NCBI RefSeq assembly: GCF_000429445.1
Contig: NZ_AUBW01000013.1
Coordinates: 101,240 to 165,239 of the forward strand
Length of the DNA: 64,000 bases
Direction of reading: 5' to 3'
DNA from: Algoriphagus terrigena DSM 22685
GTDB taxonomy: Bacteria > Bacteroidota > Bacteroidia > Cytophagales > Cyclobacteriaceae
The position numbers and the translations under genes were made by a program. Within the stretch, counting starts at the first letter, position 1. Every line of letters begins with the position of its first letter. The notes under the pieces are model-generated. The model did no database searches and was not told where the DNA came from. It saw only the letters and a program-made list of their open reading frames with translations. Positions 30,215-39,492 of this stretch are shown here, one piece after another.

Positions 30215-32905
30215 ATGGGTGATTTTCCCAAACCTACCAGCAACACGAGCGCATCCACAAGGTCCGATTTGCTGACAGATACGGTGAGCCGGATCCGAAA
30301 AATCGAGGCTTTTGGGAATATCGGGCATTGGGAAGTCGATCTGACGACGGGCAAAAACACCTGGTCGGATCACCTATATCGGATTTTGGGTTTGGACGCC
30401 GGAGACATTACTCCGGGATATGAGACGGCCGTGGCTGCGATACATCCAGAAGATCGGCCAAGCGCGATCGAAATGTTCCGTAGATTCAAAAGATCCGGAG
30501 CTTCCTTCCAAATTGAGAATCGGATCATTCGACCGAGCGGTGAGATTCGACACCTCAATTCTGAAGCCGTAGTGAATTACAGTGCCGATGGCCAGCCGTT
30601 GAGGATATTTGGTGTGACCAAGGATATCTCTGACGAAAAGCAAAAAGAAGCGATCCTCAGAAAAACCGATCTTCAGCTCGAAAATATCCTGAACACCACC
30701 CAGGATTTGATTTTTTTGGCCGACGAAGACGGCTACTTCCTTAAAGTCTCCAAATCCTGCGAAAAAATACTTGGCTATAGCCAGCGCGAGCTGATCGGCA
30801 AGTCGTTCAGGGATCTTATCCATCCGGAGGACTTTGAGCCCACGGTCGACAACAGAAAGCAAATCATGGCGGGGATTCCCTCTGCCGACTTCCAAAATCG
30901 CTATTTCAAAAAGAACGGATCAATCGTCTATCTCAATTGGTCGGCGACCTTGGACAAGACTTCCAATATTGTTTTTGCGGTAGCGAGAGATATTACTTTT
31001 CAGAAAGAAGAGGAAGGCCGATTCCGGGAACTCATCCACCGGCTAAGCGTCGCCCAAAAGATCGGTAAGCTCGGCTACTGGGAATTTGACGTCCAAACCG
31101 AAGAGATCTTTTGGTCTGACGAGGTGTACAATATCTGGGGAATTGACCAGACGAAATTCAGGCCCAATTTCGAGCTGTTCTTTGGCACGATCCATCCAGA
31201 AGACCAGGCTGAATTTCTGATTCATCACAACAACTCCGTCGCAGGAATCGCTCCACTCGACGCCGTTCATCGAATCTTGCTACCGTCAGGAGAGGTGAAG
31301 TTTGTCCATGAACAGGGAAGATTTGAAGTCAATCTCCGCACGGGAGCCAAAAGGTTTCAGGGAACAGTCCAGGACGTCACCAAAGAGAAACTGGCGGAAA
31401 AAGAACTTCGGGAACGGAATCTGTTTATCGAGTCAACACTCAAAAACCTGCCACTCGGGATTGCCGTGACCAAGATCAGTACCGGTGAGGCCACCTATAT
31501 CAATCCTGCCTTTTGGCAAGTCTATGGCTGGGCTCCCGCGTCATTCGGGCATGTGGATGATTTTTACAATAATGTCTTCCCCGATCCAGAGGTTAGAAAT
31601 GAGATCATGCAGCAGATCAGGGCCGGTATCCAAAGCGGCGACCCAAGCAGGCTAAATTGGAAGAACATTGCGATCACCACTCAAACCGGCGAAGAGCGGA
31701 TCGTCTCCGGCAAAAATATCCCTCACCCGGAGCTGGATCTGCTGATATCAACCGTAGTAGACGATACAGATCGCTATTGGGCTGAGCAAGCGCTGCGCAC
31801 CAGCAACGACCGATTTCATCTCGCGACCCAAGCTACCTCAGACGCCATCTGGGACTGGGACATCAACAAGAACTTTGTCTTTTGGGGCAAAGGCTACCAC
31901 ACGCTGTTTGGCTATCCAGAGGAGATGAACCAGGTTTCTCCGGGATTTTGGGAAACAAAGGTTCACCCGGACGATCTGCCGCGCATCCGCAAATCCGTCT
32001 CCGATTCACAAAACAACAAGGAAGCGCTGGGATGGACAGCCGAATATCGCTTTTTGAAAACCGACGGCAGCTATGCCTTCGTCGCCGAAAATACAGTGAT
32101 ATTGAGAGATTCGCAGGGACTCGCCGTGCGGACGGTGGGCGCTATTCGGGACGTCACCCATACGAAGCTGTACGAGGACTCACTGAAAAAACTAAACTCA
32201 GACCTTGCCGCCTCGAATCGTGAACTGGCCATATCCAATAAAGAATTGGAACAGTTTGCCTACGTGGCTTCGCACGATCTGCAGGAGCCGCTGCGGATGA
32301 TCACCAGTTTCTTGGGACTGATCGAGAAACGTTACGCCGGGCAGCTCGATGAACGGGGACTCCAGTATATCAATTTTGCGATCGATGGAGCAAAACGGAT
32401 GAAGACAATCATCCTTGATTTGCTCGAGTTCTCAAGGGTAGGAAACACCTCCGAATCCAAAAAAACCACCAATACTGCCAGTCTCCTAGAAGAAGTACTG
32501 CTGCTCAGCAAGAAATCGATCACGGAAAAAAACGCGACTATACACATTGGCCCGCTGCCAGTCATCCTGTGTCAGGGCAGTGCCATCATCCAGCTGTTTC
32601 AAAATCTCATTTCGAACGGCCTGAAGTACCAAGCACCTGGAAATAGACCGGAAATATGGATCGAGGCAAAGGAACTGGAGCACCATTGGCAGTTTTCGGT
32701 ACGGGACAACGGCATCGGGATAGATCCTGAATTCAGGCAGAAAATCTTCATCATCTTCCAACGCCTTCATCAAAAAGATCAGTACTCCGGATCAGGCATC
32801 GGTTTGGCGATCTGTAAGAAAATCATCGAATTCCATGGAGGGAAAATCTGGGTAGAGTCCAATCCCGGTCAAGGCAGCACATTCCACTTTACCATCACCA
32901 AATAA
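30215..32905 (+). CDS. Multi-PAS sensor histidine kinase (cytoplasmic)
   Basis: 896 residues with no membrane helix. About five PAS/PAC units: near 35-145 (NIGHWEVDLTTGKNTWSDHL), 150-265 (DLIFLADEDGYFLKVSKS), 280-390 (IGKLGYWEFDVQTEEIFWSDEV), 400-520 (LGIAVTKISTGEATYINPAF) and 535-655 (TSDAIWDWDINKNFVFWGKG). The C-terminal kinase core has the phospho-acceptor His in YVASHDLQEPLRMITSF, N-box NLISNGLKY, G1 DNGIGI, and GSGIGLAICKKI. Units 1, 3 and 5 share a W-x-W/F-D plus W-S/W-G pattern, pointing to internal duplication. Followed by a second kinase 4 bp later and three receiver proteins. Confidence 0.93.
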   Translation: MGDFPKPTSNTSASTRSDLLTDTVSRIRKIEAFGNIGHWEVDLTTGKNTWSDHLYRILGLDAGDITPGYETAVAAIHPEDRPSAIEMFRRFKRSGASFQIENRIIRPSGEIRHLNSEAVVNYSADGQPLRIFGVTKDISDEKQKEAILRKTDLQLENILNTTQDLIFLADEDGYFLKVSKSCEKILGYSQRELIGKSFRDLIHPEDFEPTVDNRKQIMAGIPSADFQNRYFKKNGSIVYLNWSATLDKTSNIVFAVARDITFQKEEEGRFRELIHRLSVAQKIGKLGYWEFDVQTEEIFWSDEVYNIWGIDQTKFRPNFELFFGTIHPEDQAEFLIHHNNSVAGIAPLDAVHRILLPSGEVKFVHEQGRFEVNLRTGAKRFQGTVQDVTKEKLAEKELRERNLFIESTLKNLPLGIAVTKISTGEATYINPAFWQVYGWAPASFGHVDDFYNNVFPDPEVRNEIMQQIRAGIQSGDPSRLNWKNIAITTQTGEERIVSGKNIPHPELDLLISTVVDDTDRYWAEQALRTSNDRFHLATQATSDAIWDWDINKNFVFWGKGYHTLFGYPEEMNQVSPGFWETKVHPDDLPRIRKSVSDSQNNKEALGWTAEYRFLKTDGSYAFVAENTVILRDSQGLAVRTVGAIRDVTHTKLYEDSLKKLNSDLAASNRELAISNKELEQFAYVASHDLQEPLRMITSFLGLIEKRYAGQLDERGLQYINFAIDGAKRMKTIILDLLEFSRVGNTSESKKTTNTASLLEEVLLLSKKSITEKNATIHIGPLPVILCQGSAIIQLFQNLISNGLKYQAPGNRPEIWIEAKELEHHWQFSVRDNGIGIDPEFRQKIFIIFQRLHQKDQYSGSGIGLAICKKIIEFHGGKIWVESNPGQGSTFHFTITK

Positions 32906-32909
32906 ACGG

Positions 32910-34901
32910 ATGGCTTTGAAAAGGATAAAGGACTGGATCTTTAGGCAAGTTTACTCTAATCCCAAATTTGTGGGTTCAGCGGTATTCCTTATTTCCTTGT
33001 CCCTTTCGCTGTTTCTCTGCTTGGCCGGATATCAGCTCAAGCTCTCCACTGAGCGTGAACTGGTCAATGACAAGCTCAATGAATTTGAAAACCTCCTGAT
33101 CAATGCCCTCCACGACGGGATCTCAGCTAGCAAGACCTTGGGGTTCATCGCGCAAAATCAGCGTGACGTGGTGCAAAATTTCCAAAGCATCGGTCAGCAG
33201 CTCCTCGATAGCAACCCACTCGTGGACGCAATTCAGCTACTGGACGAAGGCACAATAGTCGCCGTGTATCCGATGCAGGGCAATGAATCAGTGATTGGCT
33301 ACGACGTCCTCAGCGATCCCAAGACCAAGAATGAAGTCGAGGAAGCCATCCGACGCAGGGAAGTTTACTTTTCGGGCCCGATTACGCTGAAACAAGGCGG
33401 CATCGCCATCGTCGGAAGATACCCGCTGTTTGACGGTGGACGATTGACCGGTCTCGCAGCGGTCATAATCAAATTTGAAGATCTACTTCAGGCTGCAAAG
33501 CTACAAGAATCAGAAAAGAGCCCCTTCGCAGTCCAGTTTTCCAAACTCAATCCGAACTCGAACGTACTCGAAAAATTCCTTTCCGAAAATCCGGACGAAG
33601 TCTACACCGGCCATCGATCCAGTGTCCTGATAGACGCCGGCAACTGGAATCTCTCCGTTCAGCTCAAGAAAAGTACAGCAGTATCCGGATTGATATGGAA
33701 GACGCTGTTAAGTCTGGTTGGCTCGACGCTATTTGCATTTTTGGTATGGAGTTTTGCCCGGCAGCCTGTCCTGTTGGAGAAGAAAGTCGCTGAGCAATCC
33801 AAGGAAATCCTAGATGCCAACGAACGGTTTGAACTTGCAGTAAAGGCTACCTCAGGCGTGATTTGGGACTGGGATCTCCTATCCAACCAGACGTATCGTT
33901 CGGAGCACTTTTTTGAAATACTGGGCTATGACAAAGACGAAACTACCGGCAACAATGATTTTTGGCTGTCAATTATCCACCCCGAGGAGCGGGAACGGGC
34001 AAAAAAACAGCTGGACGATACTCTGCGTGGCAACGATCAGTACTGGAATCAGGAGTTTCGAGTCAAAAGAAAAGACAATTCCTATGCCTACATCATCGAC
34101 CAAGGCTACATCATCCGCGACGAGAACGGCAAGGCCATCCGCATGATCGGCTCATTTCAGGATATCTCAGCCCAAAAAACGGCAGAACTGGAGCTTTTAC
34201 GGGTAAATGAGAGATTGAGCAGCGCAAACGAAGAACTCCAGGTATTTGCGGCTCTCGCTTCCCACGACCTGAGGGAACCACTGAGAATGATCAGCTCGTT
34301 CCTGTCCCTGCTGGAGAAAAAATACGGAAGCACGCTGGACGAGAAGGCCAACCAATATATCTCTTTCGCGATAGACGGTGCTAAGCGTCTGACCACCCTG
34401 ATCCACGATCTTTTGGAATACTCCAAGGTCGGATTTGAACAGTCTGCTATTGAAAAAATCAACACGGGAGAATTGGTTGGCGAGGTCCTGAAGCTGACAT
34501 CCAACCTAATCAGAGAATCTGATGCGGCGATAATCGTCGTTGAACTTCCGGACATCCAGGGCGTGCCGACGCCCATCCGACTGTTGTTTCAAAACCTGAT
34601 CGGCAACGCCCTTAAATATCGGCATCCGGAGCTCAGACCCCGGATAGAAATCTCCGGAAGAGAGTCTGAAAAATTTTGGGAATTTTCTATCGAGGACAAT
34701 GGAATAGGTATCGAAGCTGATTATCTTGAGCCGATATTTGGCGTATTAAAGCGACTCCATCCCAAAGAAAAATATCCTGGCACGGGTCTGGGGCTTGCTA
34801 CTTGTCGAAAAATAGTGACTCAGCACGGAGGCAAAATATGGGCGGAATCCACAGTTGGCGTAGGCAGCAAATTTTTATTTACAATCAAGAAACATGAGTG
34901 A
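32910..34901 (+). CDS. CHASE-PAS membrane sensor histidine kinase
   Basis: 663 residues. Transmembrane helix 1 (SAVFLISLSLSLFLCLAGYQL) and helix 2 (about 260-285) bracket a roughly 210-residue periplasmic domain of CHASE type (VDAIQLLDEGTIVAVYPMQGNES, IGYDVLSDP, VYFSGPITLKQGGIAIVGRYPLF). A cytoplasmic PAS domain (TSGVIWDWDLLSNQTYRSEHF) follows, then the kinase core: His in ALASHDLREPLRMISSF, NLIGNALKY, DNGIGI, GTGLGLATCRKI. The core and PAS are very similar to those of the preceding gene, so the pair likely arose by duplication. Its stop overlaps the next ATG by 8 nt. Confidence 0.92.
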   Translation: MALKRIKDWIFRQVYSNPKFVGSAVFLISLSLSLFLCLAGYQLKLSTERELVNDKLNEFENLLINALHDGISASKTLGFIAQNQRDVVQNFQSIGQQLLDSNPLVDAIQLLDEGTIVAVYPMQGNESVIGYDVLSDPKTKNEVEEAIRRREVYFSGPITLKQGGIAIVGRYPLFDGGRLTGLAAVIIKFEDLLQAAKLQESEKSPFAVQFSKLNPNSNVLEKFLSENPDEVYTGHRSSVLIDAGNWNLSVQLKKSTAVSGLIWKTLLSLVGSTLFAFLVWSFARQPVLLEKKVAEQSKEILDANERFELAVKATSGVIWDWDLLSNQTYRSEHFFEILGYDKDETTGNNDFWLSIIHPEERERAKKQLDDTLRGNDQYWNQEFRVKRKDNSYAYIIDQGYIIRDENGKAIRMIGSFQDISAQKTAELELLRVNERLSSANEELQVFAALASHDLREPLRMISSFLSLLEKKYGSTLDEKANQYISFAIDGAKRLTTLIHDLLEYSKVGFEQSAIEKINTGELVGEVLKLTSNLIRESDAAIIVVELPDIQGVPTPIRLLFQNLIGNALKYRHPELRPRIEISGRESEKFWEFSIEDNGIGIEADYLEPIFGVLKRLHPKEKYPGTGLGLATCRKIVTQHGGKIWAESTVGVGSKFLFTIKKHE

Positions 34902-35328
34902 GAACCCTGTCAAAATCCTGCTGGTCGAAGACAACGAAGGAGATATTTTGCTGACTACCGAAGCCTTGCAGGAATGTAAAATCCCCAATCAGCTCCAAGT
35001 CCTCAGAGACGGAAGCGAGGCACTGTATTTTTTGATGACCGTCGTAAAACAACGCGCCAAAGACCTTCCGGATCTCATTTTGCTGGATATCAATCTTCCC
35101 AAAAAGAATGGGCACGAGGTATTGGAAAGCGTCAAAAACCACCCCGAGCTGAAGCATATCCCAATCATCATCCTCACCACCTCTTCGTCAGAAACTGATA
35201 TCCTGCGCGCCTATCAGGAGCATGCCAACTGCTACATTACCAAACCTCTGGAGGTCAGTGAATTTCTCAACATCACTGCCAAAATTGAAGAATTTTGGCT
35301 AAATCTCGTCAGGCTGCCTAAAAATTGA
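34894..35328 (+). CDS. Single-domain response regulator (Rcp1-like)
   Basis: A 144-residue stand-alone receiver: acidic pocket in KILLVEDNEGD, phospho-acceptor Asp in ILLDINLPKKNG, conserved Thr/Ser in IILTTSSSE and Lys in CYITKPLEV. The length and the NEGD, SEAL and INLPKKNGHEVL features match Rcp1-type regulators that pair with kinases of the phytochrome/PAS class. There is no output domain. The coding region overlaps the upstream kinase by 8 nt, so that kinase is its probable partner. Confidence 0.93.
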   Translation: MSENPVKILLVEDNEGDILLTTEALQECKIPNQLQVLRDGSEALYFLMTVVKQRAKDLPDLILLDINLPKKNGHEVLESVKNHPELKHIPIIILTTSSSETDILRAYQEHANCYITKPLEVSEFLNITAKIEEFWLNLVRLPKN

Positions 35329-35333
35329 ACCCG

Positions 35334-36362
35334 ATGCGGAAGGACGAGAAACCATATAGCATTCTGATCATCGAGGATAATCTGGGAGACTATTTCCTGA
35401 TCGAGGAGTATCTGGCTGAAAACATCCTTGCTCCCCAACTCCAGCGGACGGAGACATTCCAGGCCGCAAAAAAAACCATAGCAGATTCCCCCGCTAAATT
35501 CGACATCATATTTCTCGACCTCTCGCTTCCGGATCTGTCAGGGGAGCAGCTGATCGTCGAGGTATTGGAGCTTGCAGGCGGTACTCCTGTCGTAGCGCTC
35601 ACGGGTTTTTCCGATCTGGAGTTCAGCATGAAATCCATGGCGCTGGGCGTGTCCGACTACCTGCTCAAAGATGAGCTTACACCGACCATCCTCTACAAGA
35701 CCATCATCTACTCCATTCAGCGGAAGAAGTTCACAGAGCAGATTCAAAGATCCGAAAAGCGCTACAGCGACCTTTTCCAGTTGAGTCCGCTCCCCATGTG
35801 GGTCTTCGAGTTGGATACCTTGCGATTTCTGAGCGTCAACCGGGCAGCCGTCAATCACTACGGCTATTCGGAAAAAGAATTCCTTTCCATGGATCTCACC
35901 GACATCCGTCCGTCGGAAGAAATAGGCGAGCTGAAGAAATCTATTGAAGACGCCAAAAAAGCGCACTTATCGAACCTTAAAAAAATCTTTCGCCACCGGA
36001 AAAAATCAGGTGAACTGATTACGGTAGAGACCACGGTCAACAGACTGAATTTCAACGGGAAAGAGGCCGTACTTGTGCTCGTCAACGACGTCACGGAACG
36101 AAATAAGTACATCGAGACCGTCGAAAAGCAAAATCAGACTTTTCTCGAGATCGCCTGGATCCAGTCACACGTCGTGAGGGCACCCCTGGCTCGTTTGCTC
36201 GGGTTGGTCAATCTTTTGGAATCCGAAATGCCCGACAAGGAGCCAGAGATCAACTCCTTGATGGGCTTCATCAAAGACTCCGCGTTTGAGCTGGATGAGA
36301 TCATCAGAGACATCAGCAAGAAATCAGAAATAATTGAACATTTGGACGACAATGACAACTGA
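35334..36362 (+). CDS. Receiver-PAS protein with histidine-phosphotransfer-like helix but no ATPase domain
   Basis: 342 residues from the ATG at 35334 (frame open from a TTG at 35325). Receiver domain (LIIEDNLGDYFLI, phospho-acceptor Asp in IIFLDLSLPDLSG, Thr in ALTGFSD, Lys in DYLLKDEL), then a PAS domain (about 145-265: QLSPLPMWVFELDTLRFLSVN), then a C-terminal helix pair with SHVVRAPLARLLGLVNLL in place of the HisKA H-box. The protein ends about 65 residues later, before any N- or G-box, so it cannot bind ATP. It may be a phosphotransfer intermediate between the kinases and the neighbouring receivers. The last nucleotides overlap the next gene. Confidence 0.88.
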   Translation: MRKDEKPYSILIIEDNLGDYFLIEEYLAENILAPQLQRTETFQAAKKTIADSPAKFDIIFLDLSLPDLSGEQLIVEVLELAGGTPVVALTGFSDLEFSMKSMALGVSDYLLKDELTPTILYKTIIYSIQRKKFTEQIQRSEKRYSDLFQLSPLPMWVFELDTLRFLSVNRAAVNHYGYSEKEFLSMDLTDIRPSEEIGELKKSIEDAKKAHLSNLKKIFRHRKKSGELITVETTVNRLNFNGKEAVLVLVNDVTERNKYIETVEKQNQTFLEIAWIQSHVVRAPLARLLGLVNLLESEMPDKEPEINSLMGFIKDSAFELDEIIRDISKKSEIIEHLDDNDN

Positions 36363-36732
36363 ATTGATTCTAGTAGATGACGACAAGATCCTCCTGATAG
36401 TCCTTGAGAAGATGATCCGAACCGTCAGAAAAGACCTCCAAATTTCCTCGTTCATCTCAGGAAAACAGGCCCTAGACTATCTCTCAGAAAATCCCGGTTC
36501 AAAAGAATCGGCCTCCATCCTGATCGACATCAATCTAAGGGATATGAACGCATGGGAGTTTATAGATAAACTGGAGACCGCAAAAGAAGCTTGTCCAAAG
36601 ATCATTCTGATGACTTCTTCCGTCAGCTCGGTTAACTCAGAAAGAGCAAAAAAACACCCCGCTGTCACTGGTTTTTTCGAAAAACCTATCACGTTCGAAA
36701 ATGTCCATCAGATCTTCCAGATGCTCGACTAG
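36352..36732 (+). CDS. Single-domain response regulator
   Basis: 126 residues from the ATG at 36352, overlapping the previous stop by 11 nt. Receiver residues are present: LVDDDKILL, Asp in ILIDINLRDMNAWEF, Ser/Thr in LMTSSVSS and Lys in GFFEKPITFE. No DNA-binding domain. It closes a five-gene phosphorelay-like cassette and is probably the terminal acceptor acting by protein-protein contact. Confidence 0.9.
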   Translation: MTTELILVDDDKILLIVLEKMIRTVRKDLQISSFISGKQALDYLSENPGSKESASILIDINLRDMNAWEFIDKLETAKEACPKIILMTSSVSSVNSERAKKHPAVTGFFEKPITFENVHQIFQMLD

Positions 36733-36811
36733 CTTCAAAAGTCCTTTCTATATTTGTCAAATTCCCTTAGTTTGATTTTTGTATTGACATTAACTTAGAC
36801 CCATATCAATA

Positions 36812-37570
36812 ATGAATTCAAAGACCGTCTTGATCACGGGTGGCGCCAGTGGCATCGGCCTGGCAATGGTAAAAAAGTTTGCCGCGGAAGGCTGCCAGGT
36901 TTACTTCATCGACACCAATCACGTCGAGGGAACCAAGGTCCAAGCTGAAATTTCCGAAAAAGGCCTTCAGGCCACTTTTCTCGAGGGTAGTATTACCGAC
37001 TATTCCCAGTTGGAAAATCTGATCCACTCCATCCCCGGAAAGATCGACACTCTGATCAACAATGCCGGGGTTTCTCATATCGGGAAAGTTGAAAATACCT
37101 CAGAAGAAGATTTTGACCGCTTGTTCCAAGTGAATGTCAAAGGGATGTTTAACTGCATCAAAGCCTGTCTTCCCAAACTCAAAGAAAACGGCGGCGGGTC
37201 AATCCTAAACATGTGTTCCGTGGCCGCCACGATCGGCATTCCTGACAGATTCGCCTACAGTATGACCAAAGGAGCGGCGTTGTCGATGACCTTGAGTGTG
37301 GCCAGGGATTATGTCGCTGACGGAATCCGATGCAATTGTCTTTCGCCCGGCCGGGTTCACACGCCATTTGTTGATGGATTTCTGGCCAAAAGCTACCCGG
37401 GACAGGAAGCCGAAATGTTTGCCAAGCTAGCAGCTTCCCAACCAATCGGCAGGATGGGCACTCCGGAAGAGATCGCCGAGATGGCCTTTTTCATCAGTTC
37501 AGATGCCGGGAGCTTTATCACAGGCTCCAATTTCAACATCGACGGCGGATTCATGGGTCTGAAGATGTGA
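36812..37570 (+). CDS. SDR oxidoreductase, probable 2-keto-3-deoxy-L-fuconate dehydrogenase
   Basis: A 252-residue short-chain dehydrogenase: NAD-binding TGGASGIGLA, structural NNAG, catalytic Ser (MCSVAA), and YSMTKGA as the Y-x-x-x-K motif. Located directly before a FAH hydrolase and an L-fuconolactonase-like amidohydrolase, it fits the oxidation of 2-keto-3-deoxy-L-fuconate to the 2,4-diketo acid in the non-phosphorylative fucose route. Sequence alone gives only the SDR family; the step is assigned from context. Confidence 0.82.
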   Translation: MNSKTVLITGGASGIGLAMVKKFAAEGCQVYFIDTNHVEGTKVQAEISEKGLQATFLEGSITDYSQLENLIHSIPGKIDTLINNAGVSHIGKVENTSEEDFDRLFQVNVKGMFNCIKACLPKLKENGGGSILNMCSVAATIGIPDRFAYSMTKGAALSMTLSVARDYVADGIRCNCLSPGRVHTPFVDGFLAKSYPGQEAEMFAKLAASQPIGRMGTPEEIAEMAFFISSDAGSFITGSNFNIDGGFMGLKM

Positions 37571-37576
37571 TTTTCG

Positions 37577-37723
37577 GATTGAAAGATTGAAATGTTTAAA
37601 AATTGTAAAATTACTCCCAGGGAACTGTTCCTGACTCTTTAAAACCTTTCGTCTCAACAATCTTGATTCTAAATTCTTGGCTCTTTATTCTTTATTCTAC
37701 TAATTACTAGATACTCGATACTC
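37577..37723 (+). repeat. Degenerate short tandem repeats in the gap before the FAH hydrolase
   Basis: The gap contains GATTGAAA twice in tandem (37577-37592), TCTTTAT twice plus TCT (37682-37698), and ATACTCG-ATACTC (37711-37723) with ATTACTAG on both sides. Three different 7-8 bp unit families lie side by side, unlike ordinary intergenic DNA. Confidence 0.6.
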
Positions 37724-37743
37724 ATTACTAGACACTTATAAAC

Positions 37744-38607
37744 ATGAAACTCATTCGATTTGGTGAAGCCGGAAAAGAAAAACCGGGAATTCAGGACATA
37801 AACGGAAGAAATCTCGACTGTTCAACTTTTGGAGAAGACTGGAATGAATCCTTTTTGGGAACCGATGGACTGAGCAGACTCTCGTCCTGGCTGCAAACCA
37901 ATCAATCCAGTCTTCCGGAAATTCCCGTCAACTCCAGAATCGGCTCCCCGATCACACGCCCTTCCAAGATCATCTGTGTGGGACTCAACTACCGGATGCA
38001 CGCGGCGGAATCAGGGATGGCCGTACCGGAAGTGCCAATCATCTTCATGAAGGCAACTTCCTCGCTTTGCGGACCTTACGACCCTATTTTTATCCCGAAA
38101 AACTCCGTACAAACCGACTGGGAAGTGGAACTGGCCGTCGTGATCGGAAAGCGGGCCAAGTACGTGTCTGCCGAAAATGCCTACGAATACATCGCCGGCT
38201 ATTGCCTCCACAACGACGTGAGCGAGCGGGACTTCCAGCTTCGGCACGGTGGTCAGTGGGTCAAAGGAAAAAGTGCCGATCATTTTGCGCCTTTGGGACC
38301 ATTTTTGGCAACCAAGGAAGAAATCCCAGATCCGCACCAGCTCCGCCTTTGGCTGAAGCTGAACGGTAAAATCCTGCAGGACAGCAATACGTCCGACTTG
38401 GTCTTTGATATCCCGACGCTAGTGTCCCACATCAGCCAGTACATGACGCTGCTGCCGGGAGACGTGATCTCGACAGGAACGCCCGCCGGTGTCGGCATGG
38501 GCCTGAAGCCTGAGCCCAAGTATCTGGAGAATGGCGACATCGTCGAATTGGGCATCGATGGTCTGGGTATTTCCCGTCAGGTCGCGATGAATGACCCTGA
38601 GGCATGA
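37744..38607 (+). CDS. Fumarylacetoacetate-hydrolase-family enzyme, probable 2,4-diketo-3-deoxy-L-fuconate hydrolase
   Basis: 287 residues of the FAH family. The metal-binding set is seen in DWEVELAVVIG (Glu pair) and HNDVSERDFQ (Asp), after the characteristic ICVGLNYRMHAAE; STGTPAGVGMG is the conserved C-terminal motif. In the oxidative L-fucose pathway such an enzyme cleaves 2,4-diketo-3-deoxy-L-fuconate to pyruvate and L-lactate. The preceding SDR and the overlapping lactonase (ATGA overlap) support this. Confidence 0.87.
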   Translation: MKLIRFGEAGKEKPGIQDINGRNLDCSTFGEDWNESFLGTDGLSRLSSWLQTNQSSLPEIPVNSRIGSPITRPSKIICVGLNYRMHAAESGMAVPEVPIIFMKATSSLCGPYDPIFIPKNSVQTDWEVELAVVIGKRAKYVSAENAYEYIAGYCLHNDVSERDFQLRHGGQWVKGKSADHFAPLGPFLATKEEIPDPHQLRLWLKLNGKILQDSNTSDLVFDIPTLVSHISQYMTLLPGDVISTGTPAGVGMGLKPEPKYLENGDIVELGIDGLGISRQVAMNDPEA

Positions 38608-39428
38608 GGCTGGATTCCCATCAGCACTTTTGGGAATATGACCCAAAGCGGCAGGACTGGATCACTCCGGACATGAATCGTATCCGCCGGAATTTTCTTC
38701 CGGGCGATCTTCGTCCCCTGCTTCAGGACGCAAAAATCGATGGATGCATTGCCGTGCAAGCAGAGGAAAGCCTTCGGGAAACCGACTTTCTACTTGACTT
38801 GGCACACCAAAACGAGTGGATTCGCGGAGTGGTAGGTTGGGCCGATTTGAAAAGCGACCAGCTAGATGAAGTCTTGGATCAGTATTCCGATGTCAAAAAG
38901 CTGGTGGGCTTCCGAGAAGTCCTCCAAGCCAAAGATCCGGAGTATATGCTTCAGGAAGAGTTTATTCGCGGAGTCCAAAAAATCGGCAAACGAGGCTACC
39001 CTTACGATATTCTAATCTTTCCAAATCACTTGGCTGCCACGCTGCAACTGGTGAAAAAATGTCCAGATCAGCGCTTTGTGATTGATCACCTCGCCAAGCC
39101 CTATATCAAGGATGGAGAGTGGAAGGATTGGAAAAAAGCGCTCACGCCGATTGCAGAGCGGGAATTGATGCACTGCAAGCTGTCGGGGATGATCACGGAA
39201 GCTGACTGGAAAAAATGGACCCCGGATCAACTATTTCCCTACCTGGAAATCGCCTTGGAACTCTTCGGCCCCGATCGCCTGATGTACGGCAGCGACTGGC
39301 CGGTTTGTCTGCTTGCGGGAGAATATGAGCAGTATTGGGAGGTCGTTGAGCAATTTACTGACGCACTTTCGCTCTCCGAAAAAGCGAAAATCATGGGCGA
39401 AACTGCCGTGGAATTTTACAAGATATAA
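38604..39428 (+). CDS. Amidohydrolase-family lactonase (L-fuconolactonase-like, COG3618)
   Basis: A 274-residue cog3618-type amidohydrolase: metal-binding His-x-His in LDSHQHFWEYDP, HLAKPYI near residue 160 and catalytic Asp in MYGSDWPVC. These enzymes open L-fucono- or L-galactono-1,5/1,4-lactones. It overlaps the FAH gene by 4 nt. It would supply fuconate, or L-galactonate for the LgoD-like dehydrogenase in the other operon. Confidence 0.88.
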   Translation: MRLDSHQHFWEYDPKRQDWITPDMNRIRRNFLPGDLRPLLQDAKIDGCIAVQAEESLRETDFLLDLAHQNEWIRGVVGWADLKSDQLDEVLDQYSDVKKLVGFREVLQAKDPEYMLQEEFIRGVQKIGKRGYPYDILIFPNHLAATLQLVKKCPDQRFVIDHLAKPYIKDGEWKDWKKALTPIAERELMHCKLSGMITEADWKKWTPDQLFPYLEIALELFGPDRLMYGSDWPVCLLAGEYEQYWEVVEQFTDALSLSEKAKIMGETAVEFYKI

Positions 39429-39492
39429 AACCTAAAAGGTCAAAAGTACTCTCGGCTCCCTGCTGACTGAATACTGAGACCACCAACTGACA

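Noticed and set aside
36749..36756. TATATTTG as the promoter of the SDR gene
   Set aside because: It matches the -7 consensus but no -33 TTTG lies at the right distance; kept only as a note because the preceding response-regulator transcript could also read through.
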